From: Phaseolibacter flectens ATCC 12775
GTDB taxonomy: Bacteria > Pseudomonadota > Gammaproteobacteria > Enterobacterales > Enterobacteriaceae
NCBI RefSeq assembly: GCF_000518745.1
Contig: NZ_JAEE01000009.1
Coordinates: 1-64,000, forward strand
Length of the DNA stretch: 64,000 bases
Reading direction: 5' to 3'
Under the pieces are notes generated by a model, which had not been told where the DNA came from, did not search any database, and saw only the letters and a program-made list of their open reading frames with translations. The translations under genes and the position numbers were made by a program. Of this stretch, positions 9,859 to 20,374 are shown piece by piece (position 1 is the stretch's first letter; the number at the start of each line of letters is the position of its first letter).

Positions 9859-10575
9859 GTGGATAATTTAAATTTGAACAAGCATATCTCAGCGCAATTC
9901 AATGCTGAGCTGGAGTATATTCATACTCAAGTCATGATCATGGGGGGATTGGTTGAGCAGCAACTTACGGATGCGATCCGGGCGATGCATCATAGAGACG
10001 CTGAGCTTGCGCAGCGTGTGATCGATGATGATCAGAAAGTGAATCGTATGGAAGTCGACATTGACGAATATTGTGTGCGCATCATTGCGCGGCGTCAGCC
10101 TACAGCGAGCGATTTACGGATGGTGATGGCCATTATTAAAACCATCTCTGAATTAGAGCGCATTGGCGATGTGGCGGAAAAAATTAGCCGCACCGCACTG
10201 GAGCAATTTGCACAAAAACACCAATCTTTATTGATAAGCCTAGAAGCATTAGGTCATCAGACTGTGCAACTGCTGCATGATGTACTTGATGCCTTTGCCC
10301 GAATGGATCTGCAAGCGGCCGTGGAGCTTTACCAAGAAGATAAAAAAGTGGATCAAAATTATGAAGGGATTATCCGTCAATTAATGACTTATATGATGGA
10401 AGATCCGAGGACGATCCCAAGCGTACTGACGGCGTTATTTTGTGCTAGGGCCATAGAACGTATTGGCGATCGTTGCCAAAATATTTGTGAGATCATTTTT
10501 TACTATGTCAAAGGCCAAGATATTCGTCATCAAAAAGGTGGCTTATTGGAAGAGTATTTGCGAGAGAGTCCATAA
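9859..10575 (+). CDS. phoU: Phosphate signalling protein PhoU
   Basis: Regulator that links PstSCAB to the PhoR kinase and keeps the Pho regulon off when phosphate is plentiful. It is 238 aa with two three-helix PhoU repeats; each carries the metal-binding E(R)IGD signature ([11 protein letters not shown] near residue 110 and [14 protein letters not shown] near residue 205). The start is GTG with AGGAGA eight bases ahead (9845-9850). Last gene of the pst operon, as in E. coli. Confidence 0.94.
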   Translation: MDNLNLNKHISAQFNAELEYIHTQVMIMGGLVEQQLTDAIRAMHHRDAELAQRVIDDDQKVNRMEVDIDEYCVRIIARRQPTASDLRMVMAIIKTISELERIGDVAEKISRTALEQFAQKHQSLLISLEALGHQTVQLLHDVLDAFARMDLQAAVELYQEDKKVDQNYEGIIRQLMTYMMEDPRTIPSVLTALFCARAIERIGDRCQNICEIIFYYVKGQDIRHQKGGLLEEYLRESP

Positions 10576-10725
10576 CGGGCTGAAAACCTCCTTGGATCAG
10601 GTGCTGGCATTAAGAATAAGGACAGAAGCGGTATGTGATTAAAGTGATACATTACTGCCTCTGTTTCTTTCCTGTCATTGTTGTCACTTAATAAGGGAAA
10701 GTCGGTCTGTCAGGGCGATTTGCCC

Positions 10726-11514
10726 TCAGTAAGTGAGGTGACTACCGTAGTAGGTTTTATCTGCTGTCATCACTAAATTGACATAATTAGGATCGCCGTC
10801 CTCGTCCTCACCTTGACTGACATGTAATCGTGCTGCGGTAATTGGGTAATCATTTTTCAAGGCAAGCAGATCTTTTTCAGTCTGTAGACTGCTTTCATCT
10901 TCATCGGGCATGGCACAGCCACCAACCAAGTGAATACTCACCTGCTTGGCGCCTTTATCGGCCATCGCTTGCATCAGATCGTTGAGGGCATCGTCTGCCT
11001 CATCAATACCAGAATAGTGATTGATACCCAGTACGGTGTGGCCGGATGCATCTTTACCTCGCCCACAAATCGCAATACACGTTGATAATGACTTCGTTCC
11101 TATACTCTGCCCGCCTTCAGCGGTGGAGATCGCCAGACATTGATCCATGTCGACATCAGTCACTACTCCAGCTCCTGCGATCTGACGAGCGGACGTGGCC
11201 ACGATACCTCCCGCAGCGAATAATGCGGCGTGTTGTTGCTCTAGGCGTCGATAGGGTGCCATATCAATGTTGTCATCATGGTGTTGACCCGCAGTGGGAA
11301 CAGCTAACTCAGCCAGACGCAATCTACGTTCTCGATGACTGGCACTATTCGCGATGTTTGCTGATGGCGGAAAAGGCTGAGGTTGTGTGGCAAGTGCCGT
11401 GATCTGTGCTGGATCGGATTGACTAGACAGCCCACTGTTAGTCGGGCTTTGCGAGTGCTCTTCGCCTTCAATCGCGAGAGAATGAGAATAAAAGGGATGA
11501 TTCGATATTTGCAT
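10726..11514 (-). CDS. Orphan protein with CheD-like glutamine deamidase core
   Basis: Not a protein I can name. The 262 residues split into a Ser/Gln/Pro-rich N-terminal part of about 60 residues with no signal peptide, a short charged stretch (RERRLRLAEL), and a core from about 100 to 262 that lines up with CheD. In CheD the order is Thr-x5-Cys, then a His in a conserved strand, then a Gly-Gly turn. Here these are Thr140, Cys146 (STCIAIC), His166 (GINHYSG) and VGGCAM (197-202), with an amphipathic helix DALNDLMQAMADKGA in between. A Cys-His-Thr site would deamidate or deamidate-like modify Gln side chains. No che gene lies nearby. GAGGT six bases before ATG is a strong ribosome binding site. 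The N-terminal layout would suit an exported effector, but that is conjecture. Confidence 0.6.
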   Translation of the reverse strand: MQISNHPFYSHSLAIEGEEHSQSPTNSGLSSQSDPAQITALATQPQPFPPSANIANSASHRERRLRLAELAVPTAGQHHDDNIDMAPYRRLEQQHAALFAAGGIVATSARQIAGAGVVTDVDMDQCLAISTAEGGQSIGTKSLSTCIAICGRGKDASGHTVLGINHYSGIDEADDALNDLMQAMADKGAKQVSIHLVGGCAMPDEDESSLQTEKDLLALKNDYPITAARLHVSQGEDEDGDPNYVNLVMTADKTYYGSHLTY

Positions 11515-11525
11515 AAATAGACCTC

Positions 11526-11851
11526 GGAATGTTAGGAGATAGCGCGGCTTGCAGTGAACAAGGTATGACTGTGTGGGCGGCCGTGACCAAACGTTCCGTT
11601 ATGTCAGATGATCCATGGTGGGGGAGTGAGGTCTATACTGAGTGATCTCAGCCGTGGTTTTTGTCTTATTGGTCTGCTGTTGCTCTGTTTCGCGGATCTG
11701 TCAATCAACCCTCAATGATGAGGATTTAACTTATAGTTACGTCGTGAGAGGAGGTAACGGCGTGTTGATCTGAGTATCCGTCTAAGCAGTATCGCGGTAT
11801 GATGACGCATGACAGAATCGGTGTTCAGTCAGGAGAAAGGGTGGATATGAG
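11526..11851. other. Gene-free spacer between the CheD-like gene and nfeD
   Basis: About 325 bases separate the divergent CheD-like gene and the nfeD-qmcA pair. It must hold both promoters, but I see no clear -35/-10 pair, repeat or RNA. An AGAGGAGG-like purine run near 11745 is not followed by a usable reading frame. Confidence 0.4.
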
Positions 11852-12301
11852 ATGAATAGTTTACCTGCAATATGGCTAGCGATTGCCGTGCTTTTTGCAA
11901 TGATTGAATTTTTTTCTATGACTTTTTTTGGTTTATGGATGGCCATTGCGGCCTTGGTTCCTGCGCTCGTTATTTTTTTTGTACCAGCCTTGTCATTGGT
12001 CAGTCAATTGGTGATATGGATCCTCGCCTCTCTGCTCTGTGCGGCGATCTGGTTGAAATGGATCCGCAGTCGTCCGTCATGTTTTATTGAACAGCCTTTA
12101 ATTGGCCAAATCGGTATCTTGGCCACCATGTTAGAAGCGGGTCAAACTGGGGTGATCTTGTTATCAAAACCCGTCCAAGGGCGACAAGAGTGGCCGTGTT
12201 ACAGTACTGATACCTTATTACGTCAGACTCGGGTAAAAATTATTGCGATTAATCAATCTGGTCAGGTCGAAGTGGTCAGACTCTCTGCTGTGGAGGCATA
12301 G
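11852..12301 (+). CDS. NfeD-family membrane protein (YbbJ-like)
   Basis: Small inner-membrane protein that works with its SPFH-family partner encoded next door. It is 149 aa: two to three hydrophobic helices in residues 1-70 (WLAIAVLFAMIEFF onward), then a soluble C-terminal OB-fold domain (about 80-149, IGQIGILATML onward), which is the short NfeD1b architecture. The E. coli equivalent, YbbJ, is about 150 aa. Two bases separate its stop from the start of the qmcA homologue. Confidence 0.85.
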   Translation: MNSLPAIWLAIAVLFAMIEFFSMTFFGLWMAIAALVPALVIFFVPALSLVSQLVIWILASLLCAAIWLKWIRSRPSCFIEQPLIGQIGILATMLEAGQTGVILLSKPVQGRQEWPCYSTDTLLRQTRVKIIAINQSGQVEVVRLSAVEA

Positions 12302-12303
12302 CG

Positions 12304-13263
12304 ATGCCAAGTATGTTTGTTGTTTTGCTCATGATTATTTTTTTGGTGATCACGTTTGTTAAATGTGTTCGTATTGTTCCACAAGCGGATCAGTGGGTGG
12401 TCGAGCGGTTGGGTAAATACCATACCACATTGAATCCTGGATTGAATATTTTGGTGCCGTTTGTTGATGTGGTTGCTTATCGCATGTCAGCCAAGGACCA
12501 GATGTTTGAGGTGAAGGGGATTGAAGGGATCACGCGTGATAATGCCACTGTTGGTGTCAATGCCATTTGTTTTATTCGCATCGCCGATCCTACAAAAGCG
12601 GCTTATGGCGTGGATAGCTACAGCTCAGCGGTACAGAATTTGGTCATGACCACCATCCGTAATGCGGTGGGTGGCATGAATCTGGATGACACCCTATCTA
12701 ATCGTGATCAGCTTGCCATTACGTTACGTGCTAATATGGAAGAGCAAATGAATGATTGGGGATTGATTATTAAAACGGTGGATATCCAAGATATTACCCC
12801 TTCGTCTTCCATGCGAGCGTCAATGGAGCAGCAGGCTGCCGCTGAGCGTGAACGTAAAGCCACAGAAACTCGGGCCGAGGGGAATAAAAATGCCGCGATC
12901 AGAGAAGCTGAAGGTAAAAAACAGGCCATGATTTTAGAAGCCGAGGCAAAGCTTGAAGCGTCAAAAAGGGAAGCCGAAGCCTTGGAGACCTTGGCCGCTG
13001 GGCAGCGTAATGCTACGACACAATTAGCTCAGGCCTTGACGGAAAATCAAGGTCATGAGGCGATGTCTTTTCAATTAGCCAATAACTATGTGAGTACCCT
13101 CGGACAACTGTCAATCAGTCCAAATAGCAAAGTGGTTGCGATGCCGGCTGATTTAGCTCAATCAGTGGGGGGATTACTCAATGCGGGTCTGTTGATAGGT
13201 GCAGGCAGTGACGCGGCACAATCCAGCCCATCAGCCATTAAAAGCGGTGAGTCAATGAGATAA
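12304..13263 (+). CDS. qmcA: SPFH/Band-7 membrane protein QmcA-like
   Basis: Membrane-anchored SPFH (stomatin/flotillin-type) scaffold, 319 aa (E. coli QmcA 305). An N-terminal membrane anchor (residues about 1-22) precedes the Band-7 domain (VPQADQWVVERLGKYHTTLNPGLN... to about residue 170) and a long Ala/Glu-rich coiled coil (about 170-245). The C-terminal SNSKVVAMPADL resembles the SSNSKVV motif of the family. Paired with NfeD as is usual. It differs enough from E. coli QmcA that it could be a paralogue of the same family. Confidence 0.85.
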   Translation: MPSMFVVLLMIIFLVITFVKCVRIVPQADQWVVERLGKYHTTLNPGLNILVPFVDVVAYRMSAKDQMFEVKGIEGITRDNATVGVNAICFIRIADPTKAAYGVDSYSSAVQNLVMTTIRNAVGGMNLDDTLSNRDQLAITLRANMEEQMNDWGLIIKTVDIQDITPSSSMRASMEQQAAAERERKATETRAEGNKNAAIREAEGKKQAMILEAEAKLEASKREAEALETLAAGQRNATTQLAQALTENQGHEAMSFQLANNYVSTLGQLSISPNSKVVAMPADLAQSVGGLLNAGLLIGAGSDAAQSSPSAIKSGESMR

Positions 13264-13266
13264 GAT

Positions 13267-13294
13267 CAGATCCTGTTTGTCATGACAGGATCTG
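13267..13294. terminator. Bidirectional hairpin between qmcA and mnmE
   Basis: A perfect 10-bp stem (CAGATCCTGT at 13267-13276, ACAGGATCTG at 13285-13294) with an eight-base loop lies in the 47 bases between convergent qmcA and mnmE. No T-run follows on either strand, so efficiency is uncertain. Confidence 0.55.
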
Positions 13295-13310
13295 ATACAG
13301 AAAATAGCAC

Positions 13311-14681
13311 TTATTTACCGATACAAAAACTGGAAAAAATGCGACCAAGTAAATCATCGGAACTGAACTGTCCGGTGATTTCACTTAATGCCTGCTGTGC
13401 TTGACGCAGTTCTTCTGCCAGTAACTCTCCCGCTTTTGCTTCTACAAGTTGTTGTTTGCCTTGCACCAGATGTTTATCAGCTAACTCCAGCGCTTGTAGA
13501 TGTCGGCGTCGAGCAATAAATCCCCCTTCAGTACTGCCATTAAAGCCCATACTTTGCTTCAAATGTTGACGAAGTAAATCAATACCGAGACCTGTTTTTG
13601 CCGACAGGCCAATCAAAGTTTGACCTTTTGTTGTGTTGAGTTCGACGGGCTCACCGTTAATATCGACCTTATTGCGGATCACCGTTACAGGAAGGTGTGC
13701 TGGTAATCGGGCAATAAATTCAGGCCAAATTGCTTGAGCTTCGCGTGCGTCGCTGCAGGTGGCATCGACCATAAACAATAAACAGTCGGCCTGTTCAATT
13801 TCTTGCCAGGCGCGTTCGATCCCAATGCGTTCGACTTCGTCAGTGGCTTCACGTAAACCTGCTGTATCAATAAGATGCAATGGCATACCATCAATATGAA
13901 TATGCTCACGGAGGACATCACGGGTTGTGCCTGCTATCTCTGTGACAATGGCGGCATCCCGCTCTGCCAATGCATTCAACAGGCTCGATTTACCGGCATT
14001 AGGACGACCTGCAATGACCACTTTGATCCCTTCACGCAGCAGGCTACCCTGTCTAGCACTCTGGTGAACTGCTTGTAAGGCCAACATGATTTGATTGAGA
14101 TCGGCTTCTATTTTACCATCTGACAGAAAATCAATTTCTTCATCAGGAAAATCAATGGCAGCTTCAACGTAAATACGTAATTGAATCAGTGCTTCTACTA
14201 GGTGATTGATCTGTTTAGAGAATTGGCCTTGTAATGCATTGACAGCAGAACGTGCCGCTTGCTCTGAGGTTGCATCAATCAAATCCGCGATGGCTTCAGC
14301 TTGAGTTAAATCAATTTTATCGTTCAAAAAAGCTCGCTCGGAGAACTCGCCGGGTTTTGCAATGCGGACTTGCTCAATTTTCAGGATCCGCTTTAATAAC
14401 AGATCCAGAATCACTGGGCCACCATGTCCTTGCAGTTCCAAGACATCTTCTCCGGTAAATGAATGCGGGGCAGGAAACCATAAGGCAATACCATGATCAA
14501 TGACTGAACGGTCACTGTCGAGAAAAGGCAAATATTCGGCATGACGTGGTTTAGGTAAGTGCCCCAGCAAGGCTTGAGCGACAGGCGCAGCCTGAGCGCC
14601 TGAAACTCTGATAATACCGACGCCACCGCGTCCGGGAGGAGTCGCTTGGGCGACAATCGTCTGGTTATGGGTCTGATTCAT
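13311..14681 (-). CDS. mnmE: tRNA modification GTPase MnmE
   Basis: GTPase that with MnmG installs the carboxymethylaminomethyl group on wobble uridine 34 of certain tRNAs. It is 456 aa (E. coli 454). The N-terminal formyl-THF-binding domain begins [16 protein letters not shown], a helical domain follows, and the GTPase domain has G1 GRPNAGKSS (225-233) and G3 DTAGLRE. The C-terminus ends FCIGK with the essential cysteine. It is the last gene of the rpmH-rnpA-yidD-yidC-mnmE cluster, separated from yidC by 96 bases containing a hairpin. Confidence 0.97.
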   Translation of the reverse strand: MNQTHNQTIVAQATPPGRGGVGIIRVSGAQAAPVAQALLGHLPKPRHAEYLPFLDSDRSVIDHGIALWFPAPHSFTGEDVLELQGHGGPVILDLLLKRILKIEQVRIAKPGEFSERAFLNDKIDLTQAEAIADLIDATSEQAARSAVNALQGQFSKQINHLVEALIQLRIYVEAAIDFPDEEIDFLSDGKIEADLNQIMLALQAVHQSARQGSLLREGIKVVIAGRPNAGKSSLLNALAERDAAIVTEIAGTTRDVLREHIHIDGMPLHLIDTAGLREATDEVERIGIERAWQEIEQADCLLFMVDATCSDAREAQAIWPEFIARLPAHLPVTVIRNKVDINGEPVELNTTKGQTLIGLSAKTGLGIDLLRQHLKQSMGFNGSTEGGFIARRRHLQALELADKHLVQGKQQLVEAKAGELLAEELRQAQQALSEITGQFSSDDLLGRIFSSFCIGK

Positions 14682-14700
14682 GTTGTTCTCTTACTCATAG

Positions 14701-14726
14701 CAGAGGCGGTCATTTGACCGCCTCTG
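14701..14726 (-). terminator. Hairpin between yidC and mnmE
   Basis: A perfect 12-bp inverted repeat (CAGAGGCGGTCA at 14701-14712, TGACCGCCTCTG at 14715-14726) with a minimal loop lies between the yidC stop and the mnmE start. Without a T-run it may attenuate, pause or protect the mRNA rather than stop transcription completely. Confidence 0.5.
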
Positions 14727-14777
14727 TATCATACCGGTGAGTTAACCGATTATCGTTATGCTGTTACGCTTGTCACT

Positions 14778-16409
14778 TTACTTTTTCTTATCACGGCTGT
14801 GCAATCCGCGTTTTTCTAAGCCGCGATAGATCAGCTGCTGTTGTGCAATGGTGACTAAGTTACTGACAATATAGTATAACACGAGGCCAGAAGGGAACCA
14901 CAGGAAGAACACGGTGAAAATGACCGGCATAAACGTCATGATCTTTTGCTGCATCGGATCGCTAACGGTGGTCGGTGACATTTTCTGAATAAAGAACATG
15001 GTCGCCCCCATCAAGATCGGCAGAATGTAATAGGGATCTTGCGCGGAAAGATCGTGGATCCACAGTACAAACGGTGCATGCCTTAACTCGACCGACCCCA
15101 TCAACATATAGTATAGGGCTAAGAAAATAGGCATTTGGATAAGCAAAGGTAAGCACCCCCCCAATGGGTTGACTTTTTCTGCCTTATACAACGCCATCAT
15201 TTCTTGACTCATGCGTTGCTTATCTTCACCCAAGCGTTCACGCATGGCCTGAATTTTTGGCTGCAGCATCCGCATTTTGGCCATTGACGTATACTGCGCC
15301 TTGGTCAGCGGATACATAATACCGCGCACAATAAAGGTGATAACAATAATGGAGAAGCCCCAGTTACCAATAAAGCTGTGCAGGAATTTCAGTAATTTAA
15401 AGAGTGGTTGCGAGATAAACCACAGCCAGCCATAATCTACAGTGAGATCCAAATGAGGGGCAATCGCCGCCATTTTATCTTGGATTTCTGGCCCCACCCA
15501 GAGAGTGGAATGAAGATCTTGGTGTGCGCCTGCTGCGATGGTGACTGGTGCTGATTTATAACCAATCGCAACCATGCCTTGGTCAGGGAGGCTGGTATAG
15601 AATGTGTTATCCCCCGCGGTTTGCGGGATCCAAGCGGTAGCGAAATATTGTTGTAACATCGCAACCCATCCACCTTGAGTGGTGACATTCAGATTTTCTT
15701 TGTCAGCAATGGTATCAAATTTATACTTTTCGTATTTATTATTGCTGGTTGAATAAGCGGCACCTCGGTAGGTATGCAACGCGAAGTTACTGCTACCCGT
15801 ATCACGTGCTTTAGGTAACGTCTCGGTTTGTTTGAGTTGACCGAACAAGGCCATTTCCAGCGGTTGTGCTGAGGTATTATTAATGGCGTAATCCAGAGCG
15901 ACAGCATATTGACCCCGTTTAAAGACAAAGGTCTTGGTATAGACGACACCATTAGCGGCAGTCCAGCTCAAAGGAACACGCAGTTCATTTTGCCCTTCAG
16001 CAAGTTCAAAATGTTGTGCCGTGGTCTGATAAACTGGGCGAGCCCCATTGGCAGGATTGTCTGGGCCATTACGTCCGGTCAGGCCGCTTTGTGCTTGATA
16101 GGTGAAGTCCGCAGCATTTTCCAGTAACTGGAAAGGTTTATCAGAACCTAACTTATCAGGATAGGTGAGGAGTAACGCTTGGGTGACATCACCGCCTTGG
16201 GTGTTAATTTGCAAGGAGAGGACATCGGTTTTCACCGTGATGGTTTTACCCTGATCGCCGGCCGAGATCCTGTCCTTTGTGATACTGTCCGCCGCTTGCA
16301 TGACCTGGGTTTGTTGAGACTGTGGATGATGATCCTTATCCCAAGCTTGCCAGATTAAAAAAGAGACGAACAGGAAAGCAATGAAAAAAAGGTTACGTTG
16401 CGAATCCAT
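14778..16409 (-). CDS. yidC: Membrane protein insertase YidC
   Basis: Inner-membrane insertase acting alone or with SecYEG. It is 543 aa (E. coli 548). Helix 1 (residues about 5-22, [17 protein letters not shown]) is followed by the large periplasmic beta-sandwich domain (about 55-345) and the five-helix conserved core ([20 protein letters not shown] onward) with the cytoplasmic hairpin [18 protein letters not shown]. The hydrophilic-groove arginine is in [10 protein letters not shown]. The end is basic ([11 protein letters not shown]). Two bases separate it from yidD. Confidence 0.97.
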   Translation of the reverse strand: MDSQRNLFFIAFLFVSFLIWQAWDKDHHPQSQQTQVMQAADSITKDRISAGDQGKTITVKTDVLSLQINTQGGDVTQALLLTYPDKLGSDKPFQLLENAADFTYQAQSGLTGRNGPDNPANGARPVYQTTAQHFELAEGQNELRVPLSWTAANGVVYTKTFVFKRGQYAVALDYAINNTSAQPLEMALFGQLKQTETLPKARDTGSSNFALHTYRGAAYSTSNNKYEKYKFDTIADKENLNVTTQGGWVAMLQQYFATAWIPQTAGDNTFYTSLPDQGMVAIGYKSAPVTIAAGAHQDLHSTLWVGPEIQDKMAAIAPHLDLTVDYGWLWFISQPLFKLLKFLHSFIGNWGFSIIVITFIVRGIMYPLTKAQYTSMAKMRMLQPKIQAMRERLGEDKQRMSQEMMALYKAEKVNPLGGCLPLLIQMPIFLALYYMLMGSVELRHAPFVLWIHDLSAQDPYYILPILMGATMFFIQKMSPTTVSDPMQQKIMTFMPVIFTVFFLWFPSGLVLYYIVSNLVTIAQQQLIYRGLEKRGLHSRDKKK

Positions 16410-16411
16410 CG

Positions 16412-16669
16412 TTAATTTTCTCTGATATCAGTGTTTTTTGGTGGAACTTGATCGTCGCCACCCGGATGTAAAGGATGACATTTTAATACGCGTTTAACCG
16501 TTAACCAACCACCTTTTATCATACCGAAGCGCATCAAAGCTTCGACTCCATAGTGCGAACAGCTAGGAGTAAAGCGACAATGCGGCCCCAGTAATGGACT
16601 GATAAGCCGTTGGTAGACGCGAATTAGTTTAATCAGGATCCGCGTGCCAGGCGACAATGTCGACGCCAT
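16412..16669 (-). CDS. yidD: Membrane protein insertion efficiency factor YidD
   Basis: Small inner-membrane-associated protein that helps YidC-dependent insertion. At 85 aa it equals E. coli YidD. The family core [20 protein letters not shown] with conserved cysteines and [16 protein letters not shown] are intact. The amphipathic N-terminal helix [12 protein letters not shown] is clear. Its start lies inside rnpA (37-base overlap), the arrangement usual in this cluster. Confidence 0.95.
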   Translation of the reverse strand: MASTLSPGTRILIKLIRVYQRLISPLLGPHCRFTPSCSHYGVEALMRFGMIKGGWLTVKRVLKCHPLHPGGDDQVPPKNTDIREN

Positions 16670-16992
16670 AATTTCTCCAACACTCCTGTCAGGGCGTGAT
16701 TGTCCAGATCCGCAATCCCTTTTTTTGCAACGATGACAAAATCCATCGCCGGTAAATCATGTTGGCACAAACGAAAGCTCTCACGAGTTAATCGCTTAAT
16801 CCGATTTCGCTCATGAGCGCGCTTCACATGTTTTTTCGCGACAGTAAGACCGATGCGGGGATACCCCAGCGTATTTGAACGACCCAGGATGGTGATTTCT
16901 GGTGTGCCGGCTCGTTGCGGTTGCTGGAAGACAAAAGTGAAATGTTTGGGAGTTAACAAACGTAACTCCCTAGGAAATGCGAGCTGAACCAC
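16633..16992 (-). CDS. rnpA: Ribonuclease P protein component
   Basis: Protein subunit of RNase P, which with the M1 RNA removes tRNA 5' leaders. It is 119 aa, the same as E. coli. The RNA-binding signature [17 protein letters not shown] (about 53-70) is intact. The start is GTG ([10 protein letters not shown]), as in E. coli, where this gene also uses GTG. It sits 14 bases after rpmH and overlaps yidD. Confidence 0.97.
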   Translation of the reverse strand: MVQLAFPRELRLLTPKHFTFVFQQPQRAGTPEITILGRSNTLGYPRIGLTVAKKHVKRAHERNRIKRLTRESFRLCQHDLPAMDFVIVAKKGIADLDNHALTGVLEKLWRRHCRLARGS

Positions 16993-17006
16993 GAGGGCTA
17001 GCTTTG

Positions 17007-17159
<153 letters not shown>

Positions 17160-17243
17160 CTAAACTTTAAAATGTTTTACCTGGTGACGCGTGCAGATTG
17201 AGTAAACTGACCTACGCCTCAGATTCTTAATGACAGAAGCGGG

Positions 17244-17272
17244 ATTGTAATGATTGTACAGCCCTGAGTCAA
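17244..17272 (-). promoter_or_regulatory. rpmH promoter (sigma-70)
   Basis: On the minus strand TTGACT (17272-17267), a 17-base spacer, and TACAAT (17249-17244): 5/6 matches to each consensus hexamer at ideal spacing, about 100 bases upstream of rpmH. This would drive rpmH-rnpA-yidD-yidC. Confidence 0.8.
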
Positions 17273-17532
17273 TTTACTTTGCTGAATAAGTGACACCCTG
17301 AACCGCTAAAATTAGACTGAATTTAGCTGTCTTCCGTCAATGACTGACGGCGCGGTTTGTATGACAACGCTGCGATTATACTAAGTTCTATCTAAAGAGC
17401 AAGGATCGCGCCGGATCGAATGACGATAATTTATTGAAAATTATCTCTCAAGCCGATCGAAACTAGGCTAGGCTTATCTGGCAACGATAATCATTTGATA
17501 ATCCTTAGAGTTTATTTTAACGAAAGCGTTCC

Positions 17533-17541
17533 TGTGGATAA
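17533..17541 (-). promoter_or_regulatory. DnaA box upstream of dnaA
   Basis: TGTGGATAA on the plus strand, i.e. the perfect 9-mer TTATCCACA on the minus strand. It lies 200 bases before dnaA, where DnaA binding is known in E. coli to autorepress dnaA transcription. Confidence 0.8.
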
Positions 17542-17741
17542 AATGATAAGATCGTAACAGAATAATGAAGATCTCTGCCGCGCTTTGCGTTATGATCCCC
17601 CTCCGCCAGTCACCTAGGAATAGGATCTTGGCACAGGATAACGATTACAACGCCAGACCACTTCTAAGTCTGTATAGAATTTATATCGAAAATTGAGTGC
17701 CTTTTCTTCTTTGTCGTAAATTTGTATGAGTGGAGTCCGCC

Positions 17742-19163
17742 GTGTCACTTACGCTTTGGCAGCAGTGCCTTACCCGTTTGCAGGATCAATTACCTGCCAC
17801 TGAATTTAGCATGTGGATAAGGCCACTGCAGGCTGAGATCAGTGCCAACACTCTGACGCTGTATGCACCAAATCGTTTTGTGTTGGATTGGGTTCGAGAT
17901 AAATATTTAAATAGTATAAACACGTTGCTCAATGAATTTTGTGGTGCGGATGCACCGCGACTCCGCTTTGAGGTGGGAACTCGCGCCGTGGCTGTGGCGG
18001 CAGCGACGGCCGCGTTAACTGAGACCGCGAAATCGGTCAGTCTACCTGATGATATGACCACGACAATCCCGCCAGTGCGCCCGGCGAGTGCTGAACGCAC
18101 GCCGCAATGGGGCAGTGTGCCTGCTCCCGCCGAAGCGGTTTATCGCTCCAATGTCAATCGTCGTCATAACTTTGATAATTTTGTTGAAGGGAAATCCAAC
18201 CAGTTAGCGCGGGCGGCAGCAAGGCAGGTAGCGGATAATCCGGGCGGTGCTTATAACCCGTTATTTTTATACGGTGGAACAGGGCTCGGCAAAACTCATC
18301 TATTGCATGCAGTAGGCAACGGGATCATGGAACGCAAACCCAATGCCAAAGTCGCCTATATGCATTCTGAACGGTTTGTACAGGATATGGTTAAAGCCTT
18401 ACAAAATAACGCAATAGAAGAATTTAAGCGCTATTATCGATCCGTCGATGCTTTACTGATTGATGATATTCAATTTTTTGCCAACAAAGAGCGTTCCCAA
18501 GAAGAGTTTTTTCATACCTTCAATGCTTTGCTAGAGGGGAATCAGCAAATTATTTTAACCTCGGATCGCTATCCAAAAGAGATCAATGGGGTCGAAGACC
18601 GACTTAAATCCCGTTTTGGTTGGGGCTTGACGGTTGCCATCGAACCCCCTGAATTGGAAACGCGTGTCGCGATCTTGATGAAAAAAGCCGACGAGCACGC
18701 TATCCGTTTACCCGCGGAGGTCGCTTTTTTTATCGCGAAGCGGTTACGCTCCAATGTGCGTGAACTGGAAGGGGCGTTGAACCGAGTGATTGCCAATGCC
18801 AATTTCACGGGACGAGCAATCACGATTGATTTTGTTCGAGAAGCGCTCAGAGACTTACTGGCGTTACAAGAAAAGTTAGTCACCATCGATAATATTCAGA
18901 AGACAGTAGCCGAATATTATAAAATTAAGGTGGCGGATTTGTTATCAAAACGCCGATCTCGTTCAGTGGCGCGTCCTCGTCAAATGGCAATGGCGATGGC
19001 AAAAGAATTGACTAACCATAGCTTACCTGAAATTGGGGATGCATTTGGCGGACGAGATCACACTACCGTGTTACATGCATGCAGAAAAATTGAGCAGTTA
19101 CGTGAAGAAAGTCATGATATCAAAGAAGACTTTTCCAATTTAATCAGAACATTATCTTCCTGA
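17742..19163 (+). CDS. dnaA: Chromosomal replication initiator DnaA
   Basis: AAA+ initiator that binds DnaA boxes, opens oriC and loads the helicase; also a transcription factor. It is 473 aa from GTG 17742 (E. coli 467), chosen because it yields the conserved N-terminus MSLTLWQQC; a GTG at 17730 would add four residues. Domain I is residues 1-85, a variable Ala-rich linker follows (about 86-135), the AAA+ domain has Walker [10 protein letters not shown] (about 178) and Walker [10 protein letters not shown], and domain IV ends with the DnaA signature [15 protein letters not shown]. The dnaN start is four bases after the stop. A second perfect DnaA box sequence lies inside the gene at 17812-17820. 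Confidence 0.97.
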   Translation: MSLTLWQQCLTRLQDQLPATEFSMWIRPLQAEISANTLTLYAPNRFVLDWVRDKYLNSINTLLNEFCGADAPRLRFEVGTRAVAVAAATAALTETAKSVSLPDDMTTTIPPVRPASAERTPQWGSVPAPAEAVYRSNVNRRHNFDNFVEGKSNQLARAAARQVADNPGGAYNPLFLYGGTGLGKTHLLHAVGNGIMERKPNAKVAYMHSERFVQDMVKALQNNAIEEFKRYYRSVDALLIDDIQFFANKERSQEEFFHTFNALLEGNQQIILTSDRYPKEINGVEDRLKSRFGWGLTVAIEPPELETRVAILMKKADEHAIRLPAEVAFFIAKRLRSNVRELEGALNRVIANANFTGRAITIDFVREALRDLLALQEKLVTIDNIQKTVAEYYKIKVADLLSKRRSRSVARPRQMAMAMAKELTNHSLPEIGDAFGGRDHTTVLHACRKIEQLREESHDIKEDFSNLIRTLSS

Positions 19164-19167
19164 CGCT

Positions 19168-20268
19168 ATGAAATTTATTGTAGAACGAGAGCAATTGCTC
19201 AAACCATTACAACAAGTCAGCAGTCCGCTGGGTGGACGTCCAACGTTACCCATTCTTGGTAACTTATTGTTAGACGTCAGTGACGGACAACTCTCCTTGA
19301 CTGGCACCGATCTGGAAGTGGAGATGGTGGCTAACATTGCCCTCACTCAACCGCACGAGCTCGGTGCAACGACGGTGCCAGCACGTAAATTTTTAGATAT
19401 TTGCCGTGGTTTACCGGAAGGGGCAACGATCACAGTGACGCTGGATGAGGAGCGGATTTTGATCCGATCGGGGCGTAGCCGTTTCTCTTTATCGACGTTG
19501 CCCGCCAGTGATTTTCCCAATTTAGATGATTGGCAAAGTGAGGTTGAATTTGTCTTGCCACAGGCGACGCTGAAACGTTTGATTGAAGCCACTCAATTCT
19601 CCATGGCGCACCAAGATGTGCGCTATTATCTAAATGGGATGTTGGTCGAAACAGAGGGTGAAGAATTGCGGACGGTCTCAACGGACGGCCATCGTTTAGC
19701 AATGTGTACGTTGCCGATTGGGCAAACCTTGCCCGCTCATTCGGTGATTGTGCCACGTAAAGGGATCACGGAATTGGTTCGTTTATTGGATGGTGGCGAG
19801 GCTCCGCTACAAATTCAGATCGGTGGTAGCAATATTCGTGCACATGTTGGCGATTTTATTTTTACATCCAAGTTGGTTGATGGGCGTTTCCCGGACTATC
19901 GGCGTGTTTTACCGAAAAACCCAGATAAAACGTTACAAGCGGGTTGCGACCTCCTTAAGCAGGCTTTTGCTAGAGCGGCAATCCTGTCAAATGAAAAGTT
20001 TCGTGGTGTTCGCTTGTTTATCACCCATAATCAGATTCGGATCACCGCCAATAATCCTGAGCAGGAAGAAGCGGAAGAAATTATGGATGTCAGTTACCAA
20101 GGTAGTGACTTGGAAATCGGGTTTAATGTCAGTTATGTGCTGGATGTGCTTAATGCTTTAAAATGCGATCAAGTCAGACTGCTACTGACGGATGCCGCTT
20201 CCAGTGTGCAAATAGAGGATGCGGCGAGCCAGAGTGCAGCCTATGTTGTGATGCCGATGAGGTTATAA
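19168..20268 (+). CDS. dnaN: DNA polymerase III sliding clamp (beta subunit)
   Basis: Ring-shaped processivity clamp of DNA polymerase III. At 366 aa it matches E. coli. It begins [17 protein letters not shown] and ends [10 protein letters not shown], with three clamp domains in tandem and the C-terminal MPMRL that forms part of the clamp-partner binding pocket. Four bases after dnaA, so co-translated. Confidence 0.98.
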   Translation: MKFIVEREQLLKPLQQVSSPLGGRPTLPILGNLLLDVSDGQLSLTGTDLEVEMVANIALTQPHELGATTVPARKFLDICRGLPEGATITVTLDEERILIRSGRSRFSLSTLPASDFPNLDDWQSEVEFVLPQATLKRLIEATQFSMAHQDVRYYLNGMLVETEGEELRTVSTDGHRLAMCTLPIGQTLPAHSVIVPRKGITELVRLLDGGEAPLQIQIGGSNIRAHVGDFIFTSKLVDGRFPDYRRVLPKNPDKTLQAGCDLLKQAFARAAILSNEKFRGVRLFITHNQIRITANNPEQEEAEEIMDVSYQGSDLEIGFNVSYVLDVLNALKCDQVRLLLTDAASSVQIEDAASQSAAYVVMPMRL

Positions 20269-20374
20269 CACGACAAAGCGGCTCATGTTTCAGGCTATCA
20301 CGGGCATGTTTTCTGTTGTTGGAGGTTTTTACTGGTGCATATTGAGCAGAGCAGTGGGTGGTGCAGATAGACCC

